This document shows, piece after piece, positions 1-8,663 of a stretch of DNA of 33,117 bases. The DNA is from Oscillospiraceae bacterium. Its GTDB lineage: Bacteria; Bacillota; Clostridia; Oscillospirales; Oscillospiraceae. The position numbers and the translations under genes were made by a program. The stretch's first letter is position 1. Each line of letters opens with the position of its first letter. A model generated the notes under the pieces. That model ran no database searches. It was not told the origin of the DNA and worked only from the letters and a program-made list of their open reading frames with translations. The DNA is taken from NCBI GenBank assembly GCA_902783035.1, contig CACZPK010000032.1, positions 1 through 33,117 of the forward strand, in the 5' to 3' direction.

Positions 1-1208
1 GCCTGCGAGACCGGCTCAGAGAGGTCGCCGCCCGGAGGCGAGACCGCGCCGACGGCGGTCAGGCTGCCGCGGCGCTCCTCGGAGCCGATGCACTCCACGC
101 TGCCCGCGCGCTCATAGAACTGCGCCAGACGCGAGGCAAGGTACGCGGGATAGCCCTCTTCGCCGGGCATCTCCTCAAGGCGTCCGGACATCTCACGCAG
201 CGCCTCCGCCCAGCGGGAGGTGGAGTCCGCAATGACCGCAACGTCGTAGCCCATGTCGCGGAAGTATTCCGCGATGGTGATACCGGTGTAAACGGACGCC
301 TCGCGCGCCGCAACGGGCATATCGGAGGTGTTGGCGATCAGCACCGTGCGCTTCATCAGCGATTCGCCCGTGCGCGGGTCCTTCAGTTCGGGGAACTCAC
401 GCAGAACGTCGGTCATCTCGTTGCCGCGCTCGCCGCAGCCGATGTAAATGACGATGTCCACGTCCGACCACTTTGCCAGCTGGTGCTGCACGACGGTCTT
501 GCCGGAGCCGAAAGGCCCGGGGACTGCCGCCGTGCCGCCCTTGGCGATGGGAAACAGCGTATCGATGATGCGCTGACCGGAGCTAAGCGGTTTCGTGGGC
601 GGATATTTCTTCTCATAGGGACGTCCGACACGGACAGGCCAACGCTGGAGCATCTGGAGCGGGACTTCCTTCCCGTCCTCCGTCTTGAGCGTGGCGATGG
701 TCTCGGTCACGTTGAACTTGCCGCTCTTGATGTCGGTGATGGTTCCCTTGAGGTTGGGCGGCACCATGATCTTGTGGAGCACGACGGGCGTCTCCGGCAC
801 GGTGCCGATGATGTCGCCGCCGATGACCTTGTCGCCGACCTTCGCAGTGGCGGTAAAGTCCCACTTCTTCTCATGGTCGACGGCGGGCACCTCCACGCCG
901 CGGGTGATGTTCGCGCCGACCTTCTCCACGATTTTCTCCAGCGGGCGCTGGATACCGTCGTAGATGCCCTCGATCATGCCGGGGGCAAGCTCCACGCTCA
1001 TCGGCGCGCCGGTGGTGACGACCTCTGCGCCCGGTCCGAGACCCGAGGTCTCCTCATAAACCTGAATGGACGCGGTATCACCCTTCATGGTCAGGATCTC
1101 GCCGATCAGGCGCTGCGGGCCGACGCGCACGACGTCAGACATATTCGCGTCGGAAAGCCCCGTCGCAACCACCAGCGGCCCGGATACTTTTACAATTTTA
1201 CCAGCCAA
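1..1208 (-). CDS. atpA: V-type ATP synthase catalytic subunit A (3' end outside window)
   Basis: Catalytic nucleotide-binding subunit of the V-type (A/V) rotary ATPase V1 head; it couples ATP hydrolysis or synthesis to ion flow through the membrane sector. The visible 402 residues begin [14 protein letters not shown] after a TTG start at 1208, chosen because AGAAGGG lies 7 nt upstream and no ATG fits. The P-loop GPFGSGKT is at residues 231-238, followed by CGERGNEM, then [11 protein letters not shown] and a [10 protein letters not shown] segment, all typical of subunit A rather than B or F-type beta. The non-homologous insertion typical of A subunits (about residues 110-190) is present. The reading frame is open to the window edge, so the C-terminal third is missing. 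It is the last visible gene of the operon; B and D subunits would be expected next. Identification is very secure. Confidence 0.97.
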   Translation of the reverse strand, partial: MAGKIVKVSGPLVVATGLSDANMSDVVRVGPQRLIGEILTMKGDTASIQVYEETSGLGPGAEVVTTGAPMSVELAPGMIEGIYDGIQRPLEKIVEKVGANITRGVEVPAVDHEKKWDFTATAKVGDKVIGGDIIGTVPETPVVLHKIMVPPNLKGTITDIKSGKFNVTETIATLKTEDGKEVPLQMLQRWPVRVGRPYEKKYPPTKPLSSGQRIIDTLFPIAKGGTAAVPGPFGSGKTVVQHQLAKWSDVDIVIYIGCGERGNEMTDVLREFPELKDPRTGESLMKRTVLIANTSDMPVAAREASVYTGITIAEYFRDMGYDVAVIADSTSRWAEALREMSGRLEEMPGEEGYPAYLASRLAQFYERAGSVECIGSEERRGSLTAVGAVSPPGGDLSEPVSQ

Positions 1209-1240
1209 TACTGAACCCTTCTTTCTTAAAGGTTATGACT

Positions 1241-1302
1241 GTACCGCTTCAGCGGTACGCGCCATATTTCGCGGCTGCCGCACAAACGGCATGCGAAATG
1301 GC
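1241..1302 (-). other. Two intercistronic stem-loops between V-ATPase F and A genes
   Basis: The 122-nt gap between the F and A genes holds two inverted repeats. One is GTACCGC-TTCA-GCGGTAC at 1241-1258. The other is a longer imperfect stem at 1261-1302, with outer arms GCCA/TGGC and TTTCGC/GCGAAA and an inner TGCCG-CACAAA-CGGCA. Neither has a following T-run on the minus strand, so neither looks like an intrinsic terminator. Other gaps in this operon are 1-48 nt, which makes this one stand out. A role in mRNA processing or stability is inference. Confidence 0.6.
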
Positions 1303-1330
1303 ATTTCTGTTTTGCAGCAAGCCGAGCCCG

Positions 1331-1648
1331 CTACAAAATATCGGCGCCGACGGCGCGTTCGATCGCTCTTTGTATGTTGTCCCTGCCGATGCCCAGCGAG
1401 CCTTCACGCCCCGGGATCAGGATGATCGCCGGACGCAGCTCGTCTTTGTAACGCTCCAGCACATCGGGCATGGCCTTTGCCAGTGTTTCGGTGAGATAGA
1501 TCACCGCGCAGTCGTTCTTCACGAGGCGCTTGATCTCCTCACGCGCATTCTCAGGCGTTGAGGCGGGGCAGGTCTCCAGCCCCAGCGCGCGGAACCCCAT
1601 CACGGAGTCCCAGTCGCCGACGACGGCGATCCCATAAGTCGCTGCCAT
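1331..1648 (-). CDS. atpF: V-type ATP synthase subunit F
   Basis: Small central-stalk subunit of the V-type ATPase, which binds subunit D in the rotor and is linked to regulation of coupling. The 105-residue product has the usual length. It opens with an AVVGDWDSVMGFRALGL segment (the Rossmann-like N-domain of subunit F), and the C-terminal stretch PGREGSLGIGRDNIQRAIER resembles the conserved C-terminal helix region. ATG start with GGAGG-type signal upstream. It begins 18 nt after subunit C and lies upstream of subunit A, the usual C-F-A order. The symbol follows the V-type naming used in Clostridia and should not be confused with F-type b subunit. Confidence 0.93.
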   Translation of the reverse strand: MAATYGIAVVGDWDSVMGFRALGLETCPASTPENAREEIKRLVKNDCAVIYLTETLAKAMPDVLERYKDELRPAIILIPGREGSLGIGRDNIQRAIERAVGADIL

Positions 1649-1666
1649 AGTTTTGCCTCGCCTCCT

Positions 1667-2680
1667 TTACACATATCCGGCGCGCAGACGCGCGCGGATC
1701 ACATCCCCCGGCACGCCTGCGGCGCGGCCCATGAGGATGATGCGCAGATTCGTGTACTGCGTTTCCAGCGCCGCCAGAAACGCGAGCACCGGCTCCTCGC
1801 CGAAGGGGATGAGCCGCGCGTCCGCAAGATAAGCGCTCAGCGCATTGTCACAGCGTTTCTCAAACTCCGTCAACAGTCCGCCGTGCAGCGCCTCCGCGCC
1901 CGCCTCCGCCGCATCCGCGAGAGGGGTGGGCGCATAAAGCTCCGCGAGCCCCGCGCCAGTGTTCATGCTCACGCGCAACAATTCATCCGTTCCCACGTCG
2001 CCGCCCTCGACCAAAACGCCGCGCAGGAAGTCCGCGTTCTTGCCCATACGAAGCGTGCGCACCAGTGTGCGCAGGTTCACCGCATCGATCTGGAGCCTGA
2101 CATAGCCCACCAGAAACGCGCTGTCCGACCGCTCCGCGGTTTCCAGCAGGTCGCGGAAATACCAGCGGTCGATGGCGATGTCGCTCAGCTGCGGATCGCG
2201 GGTCGTGGACAGGATCTCATAACCCTCATGTGCCGCAATGCCGAGATAGCCGGGCATGTCGATCAGCTCCATCAGGTTCTTTGCATGGCCCGCCTCATAG
2301 AGCATCTCGTCTTTCACACGCCCGAGGCCGGCAAGCATCCCACCGGGGCTGACGTTCATGGCGTCCGCTTTCAGCATCGCCTTAACGTTGTGGTAATCGT
2401 ATTTGATCTTGAACACGTCGAGTGTGGCGGGGTCGGGCAGGCTGTTGGCGATATCCTCCAGCATCTCCGCGCGCGCCGCGGTCAGATCCGCGTCCAGAGC
2501 CTCGGGGTGCCGGGGTTCCAGCTGCCCGTAGCCGAACGATTGCAGCAGCTTTGCCTCCTCGTCGTTATCACGGGCGGCAATGAGCTGTTCATACTGTTCC
2601 GTAGTCAGCAGATCGTTTTCCATCGCGCGCACGCGCGCCGAGACCGCCAGATAATCGACGTCTTTCACTCTGTTACTCAA
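1667..2680 (-). CDS. atpC: V-type ATP synthase subunit C
   Basis: Subunit C (d-type, cytoplasmic adaptor) seats the central rotor on the membrane c/K-ring. The product has 337 residues, close to the usual 330-350, and is rich in alpha helix with no membrane segments. It begins with the VSARVRAMENDLLTTEQYEQL type N-terminus common in this family, and ends in a region with the usual RIILMGRAAG segment. The start is TTG at 2680, supported by AAGGAGG about 7 nt upstream and by the lack of an alternative ATG near it. It sits 48 nt after subunit E; that gap contains a small hairpin. Assignment rests on family resemblance and the operon order E-C-F-A. Confidence 0.93.
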   Translation of the reverse strand: MSNRVKDVDYLAVSARVRAMENDLLTTEQYEQLIAARDNDEEAKLLQSFGYGQLEPRHPEALDADLTAARAEMLEDIANSLPDPATLDVFKIKYDYHNVKAMLKADAMNVSPGGMLAGLGRVKDEMLYEAGHAKNLMELIDMPGYLGIAAHEGYEILSTTRDPQLSDIAIDRWYFRDLLETAERSDSAFLVGYVRLQIDAVNLRTLVRTLRMGKNADFLRGVLVEGGDVGTDELLRVSMNTGAGLAELYAPTPLADAAEAGAEALHGGLLTEFEKRCDNALSAYLADARLIPFGEEPVLAFLAALETQYTNLRIILMGRAAGVPGDVIRARLRAGYV

Positions 2681-2703
2681 AGCGTTTCCTCCTTACTCCG
2701 GAA

Positions 2704-2718
2704 TGTGCGCTTCGCACA
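2704..2718 (-). other. Small hairpin in the gap between V-ATPase E and C genes
   Basis: TGTGCG-CTT-CGCACA is a perfect 6-bp stem with a 3-nt loop, just upstream of the ribosome site for the TTG-started subunit C gene. No T-run follows on the minus strand. It may affect translation or stability of the downstream message; that is inference. Confidence 0.45.
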
Positions 2719-2728
2719 AGCCGGGTAA

Positions 2729-3310
2729 TCACTGGAACAGCAGCTTCGCCACCGATCCCGCCGTCTCCGCCTTTTGCAGGCGCACCAGCGTTTCGAACGC
2801 GCAGTTGACCTCCACGTTCCTGTCGCGCAGGATAAATCCTCCGCGGATCGGCGCGGTTTCCTGAGAGAGCGTCAGCTTCCTGCCGGATGCAGCGTTTGCC
2901 TTCTCCACCGCTTTTGCGCCGGCATCCCGGTCGGCGGCGGCAAAAACCGCCTCTTCCGTTCCCGTGGACGACGCGCGTGCGAGCAGATCGGCGAGCAGGC
3001 TGACTTTTTCGTCCCCATCGAGCTTGCACAGCTTGTCAAGGGCGAGGGCGTACGCCTCCTCCACCATGTCCTGCTTGGCCTGCAAAATGGTCTTGCGTGC
3101 ATCCATCTCCGCCGCGCTTTTCAGGCGCTCCTCGCGCTCCGCGGCGGCTTTCTCGTTCCGCTCCGCCAGCGTGCGCGCCTCAGCGTCAATGCGGTCGCGC
3201 CAGCTGTCGACGATGCGCTGCACCTCAGCCTTGCCGCTGTCGAGGATGCCGTCGATCTCGGCTTTGGTTTCCGCCTCGATCCGGCTTGTGATCCGTTCGA
3301 GTCCGTTCAT
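2729..3310 (-). CDS. atpE: V-type ATP synthase subunit E
   Basis: Peripheral-stalk subunit that pairs with the small coiled-coil subunit (H/G) and holds the V1 head against rotation. The 193-residue product is highly charged. Its N-terminal half (about residues 1-95) is a long helical, coiled-coil-prone segment rich in Glu, Ala, Arg and Lys, and the C-terminal part is a compact domain that includes the GGFILRDRNVEVNCAFETL stretch seen in subunit E. ATG start with AGGAGG-like signal about 7 nt upstream. It lies 11 nt after subunit K and 48 nt before subunit C. Subunit E proteins are poorly conserved, so operon position adds weight to the call. Confidence 0.93.
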   Translation of the reverse strand: MNGLERITSRIEAETKAEIDGILDSGKAEVQRIVDSWRDRIDAEARTLAERNEKAAAEREERLKSAAEMDARKTILQAKQDMVEEAYALALDKLCKLDGDEKVSLLADLLARASSTGTEEAVFAAADRDAGAKAVEKANAASGRKLTLSQETAPIRGGFILRDRNVEVNCAFETLVRLQKAETAGSVAKLLFQ

Positions 3311-3321
3311 GCCAGACCTCC

Positions 3322-3813
<492 letters not shown>

Positions 3814-3825
3814 CTAAATATGTAT

Positions 3826-5763
3826 TTATTCTTTGACGATGTCAACGTATCTGGTTTGGATGCCCAGCGGCTTAAAGGGTTTGCCGCCGTCTTCATAGAA
3901 CCGGCTGAAGAATTCCAGACACTGCAGGCGCATGTCGTGGACATAGCAGCCAAGCAGGTTCAGCGCAAAGTTGAGTGCATTGCCGAGCATCGAGATGATG
4001 AAAAATCCCACCACGTTGTTGGTCAGCGCACCGATGGTATTGAACACCTGCGCGATGACCGCGCCGGCAAGCATCAGCGCCATCAGGCGGGAGTACGACA
4101 GCACATCGCTGAAATAGCCTGTCACGTTGCTGTAGAGCGAGCCGGCAATACCCATTGCCTTGCCGACGACACCCTGCTTGCCATAGCCCTGTGTGAGCAC
4201 CAGCAGCACGAGGATCGCCCAGACAAACGCCATGTTCTTCGTCAGATACGCCGCCGCACCCAGTGCGAACACCAGATACCACGCGCCTTCATTGCACAGC
4301 GCATCCAGCGCCTGCCCGCGTTTGACCTTCATATGGACGCTCACGCCCATGCCGAAGAAAATGTGGATCAGTCCCAGAACCAGCGAGCCGATCAGCGCCG
4401 TCACTGCATCGTTGAGCGGGTTGAACAGCGCCGGCATCGCAAACGTGCTCGCGGGGTTGAGGATCTTCAGCAGCTGGGGAATGAAGTCTCCGAAGAAACC
4501 GCCCGTCAGCGCGCCCATGATAAACGTGCTCACACCGCAATAGCCCATCAGCGGCATCATGTTTCGCATCGTCGGGCCGTTGGGGCGCGATTTTTTGATG
4601 ACCACAAGGGACAGCAGGATCATGATGAGCCCGTAGCCCATGTCCGCCATCATGATGCCGTAGAACAAAATGAAAAAGAACGACATCAGCGGGTTCGGGT
4701 CCACACCGTTGTAGGCGGGCAGCGAATACATGTCCGTCACCATGTTCAGCGGGCGGGTGAACCAGTTGTTCTGCAGCGCCACCGGCACGTCGGCAAGATC
4801 CTCTTCCGACGGATCTTCCGCATCCCAGGCGCAGCCGCATTCATCGAGCAGCGCACCGACCTCACCCATGCGCTCTGCGGGCGCCCAGCCCTCAAAGAAC
4901 ACGATGGTGCCGTCGGTAAGCAGCGCACCCGTGCCCTCCTCGCGCAGCGTTTCGGTCTCCAGCCGGTCGGCGTAGAGCCGCAGCGCATCGCGTGCGTTTT
5001 CGCTCTTTTGAAGCGCCGCCGTGGTCTCCGTCTGCCGCTCACGGTTTTCGCTCAGTTGGACATCCAGCTCGGCGATGTTGTCCTGTGCCGTGCCGGAAAG
5101 CGTTTCAAACGTGGTCACGCTGAACCCGTGCGGACGCAGCAGCTCCTGTACGCTTTCTTCCTCGCTGCGCAGGCAGAGGATGCAGACATAGCGCTGCTGT
5201 TTGTCGGCGCTGACCTCATAAAGCTCTGCCGCGGCATCCGCCGCATCCAGCTCCTTTTGCACCGCGCCCAGATCCACCGCCGCGGGACAGACCTCCAGCC
5301 GGCATAGCGCACGCTCCGTTCCGTGGACTTCCAGCGGCACATCCAGCTTCTCCCACGGCTCCAGTCCCGCACGGCGTCCCCGCAGGCGGTTTTCGTCTCC
5401 CTGCAGCTGTGCCAGCGTCCGGAGCTTTTCGTTGATGCGGCGGCTCGCCGCATCTGCCGTCTCCACGGTCTCGCTGCTGAGAAACGCCTCCTCTGTCACG
5501 CCGGGGCGCAAGTGGAGCACTTTCTCCTTTGCCGTACCGTACCGCCGGATAGCATCCAGCGCGGTGTTGACGTCCGCCAGCTCGCCCTTGCGCTGCGCCG
5601 AACAGGATTCCTCCCGGTGCAGCAGCGCCGCCCATTCGGGATCGGCAAGCTTTTCCGTCGGCTCGCTGATCTCCAGGCAACCCAGACGCAGCAAGCCCTC
5701 CAGCAGGCGCGCGCGTTCGTCGGCCATGGCAATGACCCGGAGCTTTTTCATTTTTACGATCAT
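3826..5763 (-). CDS. atpI: V-type ATP synthase subunit I (a-type stator)
   Basis: Membrane stator subunit that forms the half-channels against the K ring and links to the peripheral stalks. The product is 645 residues, normal for the family. Residues 1 to about 330 form the cytoplasmic, partly coiled-coil arm, beginning MIVKMKKLRVIAM as is typical. The rest holds about seven or eight membrane helices, including the FFFILFYGIMMADMGYGL signature. R559 in SYSRLMALMLAG is the conserved arginine that faces the rotor carboxylate. The start at 5763 is one base past the TGA of subunit H, suggesting translational coupling. An ATG four codons in is possible but the longer N-terminus matches relatives better. 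Confidence 0.96.
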   Translation of the reverse strand: MIVKMKKLRVIAMADERARLLEGLLRLGCLEISEPTEKLADPEWAALLHREESCSAQRKGELADVNTALDAIRRYGTAKEKVLHLRPGVTEEAFLSSETVETADAASRRINEKLRTLAQLQGDENRLRGRRAGLEPWEKLDVPLEVHGTERALCRLEVCPAAVDLGAVQKELDAADAAAELYEVSADKQQRYVCILCLRSEEESVQELLRPHGFSVTTFETLSGTAQDNIAELDVQLSENRERQTETTAALQKSENARDALRLYADRLETETLREEGTGALLTDGTIVFFEGWAPAERMGEVGALLDECGCAWDAEDPSEEDLADVPVALQNNWFTRPLNMVTDMYSLPAYNGVDPNPLMSFFFILFYGIMMADMGYGLIMILLSLVVIKKSRPNGPTMRNMMPLMGYCGVSTFIMGALTGGFFGDFIPQLLKILNPASTFAMPALFNPLNDAVTALIGSLVLGLIHIFFGMGVSVHMKVKRGQALDALCNEGAWYLVFALGAAAYLTKNMAFVWAILVLLVLTQGYGKQGVVGKAMGIAGSLYSNVTGYFSDVLSYSRLMALMLAGAVIAQVFNTIGALTNNVVGFFIISMLGNALNFALNLLGCYVHDMRLQCLEFFSRFYEDGGKPFKPLGIQTRYVDIVKE

Positions 5764-5764
5764 T

Positions 5765-6079
5765 TCAGCTCTTCACGACCCTTCCGACGATCATTTCCGC
5801 CGCCTCGTTCAGACGGCTCTTTGCCGCGTTGCGGAGCGCGTCGCTCTCCGCCTGCGCGTGCTTGGCGATCTCAGCCGCCGCCTCGGCGGCGTGCTCCTCC
5901 GCACGGCGGAGCAGATCTTTTCCATGATCTGCCGCTTCATGCCGGGTCTTTTGCAGCTGGGACTGGCCTTCGCGCTCCGCTTCCGCCAGCGCCTGCTTGA
6001 CGCGGGCCTCCGCCTCCGCCTTTTCTGCGCGGCCACGCTCCTCGATCTCCGTGACCTTGCGGATGGCTTCCATTGTCAT
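5765..6079 (-). CDS. V-type ATPase peripheral-stalk subunit G/H family
   Basis: Short helical partner of subunit E in the peripheral stalk. The 104-residue product is almost wholly charged and alanine-rich (KAEAEARVKQALAEAEREG and similar), with a continuous coiled-coil character and a short end VGRVVKS, as in archaeal-type subunit H. Such proteins have low sequence specificity; its place directly before subunit I (TGA, one base, ATG) makes the call firm. It is the first gene of the operon and follows the promoter at 6122-6150. The ribosome site is weak (GTGGTGA) and the second ATG two codons later is also possible. Confidence 0.85.
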   Translation of the reverse strand: MTMEAIRKVTEIEERGRAEKAEAEARVKQALAEAEREGQSQLQKTRHEAADHGKDLLRRAEEHAAEAAAEIAKHAQAESDALRNAAKSRLNEAAEMIVGRVVKS

Positions 6080-6121
6080 GTTATCACCACACTTTCGCCA
6101 TTCGATGATATAACTTTGTTT

Positions 6122-6150
6122 ATTATATAGTAATCTTCACCAAATTTCAA
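6122..6150 (-). promoter_or_regulatory. Promoter of the V-ATPase operon
   Basis: On the minus strand TTGAAA (6150-6145) and TATAAT (6127-6122) are separated by 17 nt, a near-consensus sigma-A promoter. Transcription would start near 6115, giving a leader of about 36 nt before the subunit H ATG at 6079. It abuts the stop codon of the upstream ligase-like gene. Confidence 0.8.
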
Positions 6151-7410
6151 CTATGTTTTTTCACATTTTAATACTGACATGACAATCAGCAGCCAAAAAT
6201 ACGGTGCGGTGATGCAGGTGGAAATGGTAAAACACGCCATCACGCTGCCACACAAAAGTCCCATGCCGCACAGGGCAAAACGCGCCTCCCGGGCGTTCCG
6301 AAAACAACGCCCCAGCGCACCCAGCACCAACGCCAGATACGCCGACAGCGCCAGCGCGCCCTGATCGACCAGCAGATGCAGGTACTCGTTGTGCGCGGCG
6401 GTGATATCCACAGGCGTCGCCGCGCCGTCGCGATACCAGACAAAGGGTTCCACGCCACGCAGGTAAAAGGTTCCGGGACCGCCGCCGAGCAGCGGACGCG
6501 CGCGCACCAGCGGCAGGCAGTCTCGCCAGATGGCGAGACGTCCGGAGCCGAATCCGCCCTCCGCCTCACCGCGCAGCAGACGCGCCGCCTCCCCCAGCGT
6601 CCCGCCGCCATCGTAACACCGCAGGAGCAAAAGGGCGGCAATGCTCAACGCGGCAGAGAGCAAAAGCATCCAGCGGCGCTTTTGCGGGAACAGCAGCGCA
6701 AGCCCCCATACCGCCGCACAGGCAATCCCCAACCAGGCCGCCGCAACACCGAGACGGTACAGCGTCCACAGCGACAGCGCCGCCGGCGCGGCAAGCCACC
6801 ACAAGCGCTCACGTACCACCGCCGCCAACAGCACGCAGGCCGCCAGCGCCAGCAGGTACGCGGTAAAGTCCACATTGCCCGACGTACCGGCAAAAAAGCC
6901 CGCATAAGCCGCGTCGCCGTCGTGATAGCTCAGTCCCGCGGGATAGAGCCGGAGCGGGTCGTATCCCGCCGTCTGAGCCAGCGTCAGCAGACTGCCAAGC
7001 GTAACGGAAAACGCCGTAAGGTACAGCAGCCGCCGGTCCGGACGCAGGCAGCAGGACAGCAGCCAGAACGTCGCCACATAGATCAGTTGCGTCAGCAGGC
7101 CGTCGCGCCGCGTACCGCCCAGCAGCACCGCCGCGCCATAGGGCGAGCACAAGGCTGAGAGCGCCGTACAGGCGAGGTACACGCCCGCCGCCCCCTGCGC
7201 CCACATTATGCGCAGCGCCTGCCGCGGCACAACCGCCGCCATTGCGGCGAGATAGCCGAGCGACAGCGCCAAAAAACAGATGTATTTACCCTCCATCATG
7301 CGCACATAACCGCCGTACGGCAGGAAAAGGTAAAGGACGGTCACAAGCGCACAGGCATAGAGATACGACACGCGCTCCGCCATCGCGCGTGAACGCAGGC
7401 CATTGTGCAT
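6151..7410 (-). CDS. O-antigen ligase / Wzy-type polymerase family membrane protein
   Basis: Probable integral membrane glycan ligase or polymerase using lipid-linked saccharide outside the membrane. The 419-residue product has about ten to twelve hydrophobic helices. The family mark is the GSGRLAIWRDCLPLVRARP segment followed by LLGGGPGTF and the large extracytoplasmic loop ending AAHNEYLHLLVDQGALAL, as in Wzy_C domains. I place the start at 7410 (MHNGLRSR), since the promoter at 7438-7466 would start transcription only about 6 nt before the ATG at 7425; GGGGGCGG precedes the 7410 ATG. No glycosyltransferase genes are adjacent, so the substrate is unknown. In this Gram-positive-type setting a lipopolysaccharide role is unlikely; exopolysaccharide or wall glycan is more likely. 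Confidence 0.82.
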   Translation of the reverse strand: MHNGLRSRAMAERVSYLYACALVTVLYLFLPYGGYVRMMEGKYICFLALSLGYLAAMAAVVPRQALRIMWAQGAAGVYLACTALSALCSPYGAAVLLGGTRRDGLLTQLIYVATFWLLSCCLRPDRRLLYLTAFSVTLGSLLTLAQTAGYDPLRLYPAGLSYHDGDAAYAGFFAGTSGNVDFTAYLLALAACVLLAAVVRERLWWLAAPAALSLWTLYRLGVAAAWLGIACAAVWGLALLFPQKRRWMLLLSAALSIAALLLLRCYDGGGTLGEAARLLRGEAEGGFGSGRLAIWRDCLPLVRARPLLGGGPGTFYLRGVEPFVWYRDGAATPVDITAAHNEYLHLLVDQGALALSAYLALVLGALGRCFRNAREARFALCGMGLLCGSVMACFTISTCITAPYFWLLIVMSVLKCEKT

Positions 7411-7437
7411 CGTGACCGCCCCCATTCTTTTTTCTTT

Positions 7438-7466
7438 ATTATACCGGCCGGTGGAACTTTTTGCAA
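7438..7466 (-). promoter_or_regulatory. Promoter of the ligase-like gene
   Basis: Minus-strand TTGCAA (7466-7461), 17 nt, then TATAAT (7443-7438). The spacer contains the palindrome CCGGCCGG (7444-7451). The predicted start near 7431 argues for the downstream ATG at 7410. Confidence 0.65.
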
Positions 7467-7493
7467 ATATTGTCGTCCAAACTCATATCCCAC

Positions 7494-7523
7494 TTGACAT
7501 AATGACACCATATCTTGTAGAAT
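7494..7523 (+). promoter_or_regulatory. Promoter of the SH3-domain gene
   Basis: TTGACA (7494-7499), 18 nt, then TAGAAT (7518-7523). An AAGGAGG ribosome site follows at 7542-7548, eight bases before the ATG at 7557. Confidence 0.75.
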
Positions 7524-7556
7524 AGGGAAGAATGAAGTCACAAGGAGGACAATATT

Positions 7557-8198
7557 ATGGAAGGTCGTCGCGTCACGCGGAAGAACCAAAAATACAACCC
7601 GCTTTTTATTTTGTTTCTTTGTCTGGTCGCCGCCGTGTTTATCCTGCTGGTCGTTTCGATCGTGCTGGGTGTGCGTTTTGGCAGCGCCAACAAAAAACTT
7701 AAGGCAGCCGAGACAGAGGTTCAGGAGTTGACCGAGAAGGTCTCCCAGCTGGAGGACGAGCTTGCTGCGGCAAAGCGCGGCACAACGAATACCTCGCCAG
7801 AGCTTCCGTCGGACAATACCGGTTCCGATGCGCCTCCCATCCCCGGCACGGAAACAAACATCTCGGGCGGCAGCACATCCTGGCTCGACCTGACCGGGCA
7901 CAGCGAGGTCAAGGTGCAGCCGACAAATCTGCTGGACGGCTATAAGACCTATTACACCACCGCGGGCGTCAATCTCCGCAGCGGCCCCGCCACCAGCTAT
8001 GACCGCATCACCACCGTGGATTACGGCGAGAAGGTGCAGGTCGCCGCACGAGAGGGCGGATGGTCCTTCGTGAAGGCGGACAACAAGTTCGGCTGGATCA
8101 GTTCGGACTATCTGTCCACCAGCGAGCCTGCCGCACAGGCAAGCACCAGCCATAACAGTTCCCGTTCGGAGGCAACCTCCGGCAGTCTGCGCCGCTGA
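7557..8198 (+). CDS. Membrane-anchored bacterial SH3-domain protein
   Basis: Probable cell-wall-associated protein of unknown exact job. The 213-residue product has a short basic N-terminus (residues 1-13) and one membrane helix (about 15-39). A coiled-coil-prone segment rich in Lys, Glu and Leu spans 45-73, followed by a Ser/Thr/Pro/Gly-rich linker. A bacterial SH3 (SH3_3 type) domain spans about 131-187, recognisable from AGVNLRSGPATSYDRI and GWISSDYLS. The tail is Ser/Ala-rich. SH3 domains of this sort commonly bind peptidoglycan peptides. No catalytic domain is present, so it is more likely a structural or targeting protein than a hydrolase. It is a single-gene unit with its own promoter and terminator. 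Confidence 0.88.
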   Translation: MEGRRVTRKNQKYNPLFILFLCLVAAVFILLVVSIVLGVRFGSANKKLKAAETEVQELTEKVSQLEDELAAAKRGTTNTSPELPSDNTGSDAPPIPGTETNISGGSTSWLDLTGHSEVKVQPTNLLDGYKTYYTTAGVNLRSGPATSYDRITTVDYGEKVQVAAREGGWSFVKADNKFGWISSDYLSTSEPAAQASTSHNSSRSEATSGSLRR

Positions 8199-8220
8199 AG
8201 CGCGGCGCCGCGCGCAGCAA

Positions 8221-8252
8221 AAGGGAGACGGCCATGGGCCGTCTCCCTTTTT
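8221..8252 (+). terminator. Rho-independent terminator after the SH3-domain gene
   Basis: Stem GGGAGACGGCC / GGCCGTCTCCC with loop ATG, followed by TTTTTG on the plus strand. It lies 23 nt past the stop codon. The left-flanking A-run gives it partial bidirectional character, which would also serve the convergent gene ending at 8254. Confidence 0.9.
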
Positions 8253-8253
8253 G

Positions 8254-8631
8254 TCAAGTCGTTGTCTTGTGCGGAAGGATACACTCGTCCTTATGTCCGC
8301 AGTAGTTGCAGGTATTGCTCGGATCGCAGGCAATGGCAATGCTCAGATACGCGCGCACCGCGTCGTCCGCTGCGCCGGACGCTCCGGCGGCGATCAGCAG
8401 GCCGGACAGCGCCAGCGTCCGCCGTTCCTCATCCGACGGCGCGCCGCAAAGCAGTACGTCCGCTCCGTGGCGCTCCAACAGCGCCAGCGCAGCGTCAAAG
8501 CCGCCGCCCTCCACAGTTTCCGCATACTGACGCACGATCCTGCCGTGGTCGTCCTCATAGAAACGGATCTCTTCGCTTGTGCCGAGGGCCGCACAGACTT
8601 CTCCCCCGGCAGCCGGAACCGCGATACGCAT
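8254..8631 (-). CDS. NifX/NafY-like cofactor-binding family protein with cysteine tail
   Basis: Small protein of the dinitrogenase iron-molybdenum cofactor family (NifX/NifB C-terminal/NafY fold). Many members occur in anaerobes without nitrogenase and are thought to bind metal clusters. The 125-residue product starts MRIAVPAAGGEV, has the ADVLLCGAPSDEERRTLALSG core and ends with four cysteines, C102-x5-C108-x2-C111-x5-C117, plus H113 and H121. The cysteine tail suggests metal or Fe-S binding, by inference. It has its own promoter (8664-8692) and a GGGAGGCGG ribosome site. No nif gene is near, so a role in nitrogen fixation is not supported. Confidence 0.8.
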   Translation of the reverse strand: MRIAVPAAGGEVCAALGTSEEIRFYEDDHGRIVRQYAETVEGGGFDAALALLERHGADVLLCGAPSDEERRTLALSGLLIAAGASGAADDAVRAYLSIAIACDPSNTCNYCGHKDECILPHKTTT

Positions 8632-8663
8632 GACGCCGCCTCCCTTTCGTTTTGTTCGTTTTC

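Noticed and set aside
8254-8631. Evidence for nitrogen fixation from the NifX-like protein
   Set aside because: No nitrogenase or nif assembly genes are present, and this family is widespread in anaerobes that do not fix nitrogen.
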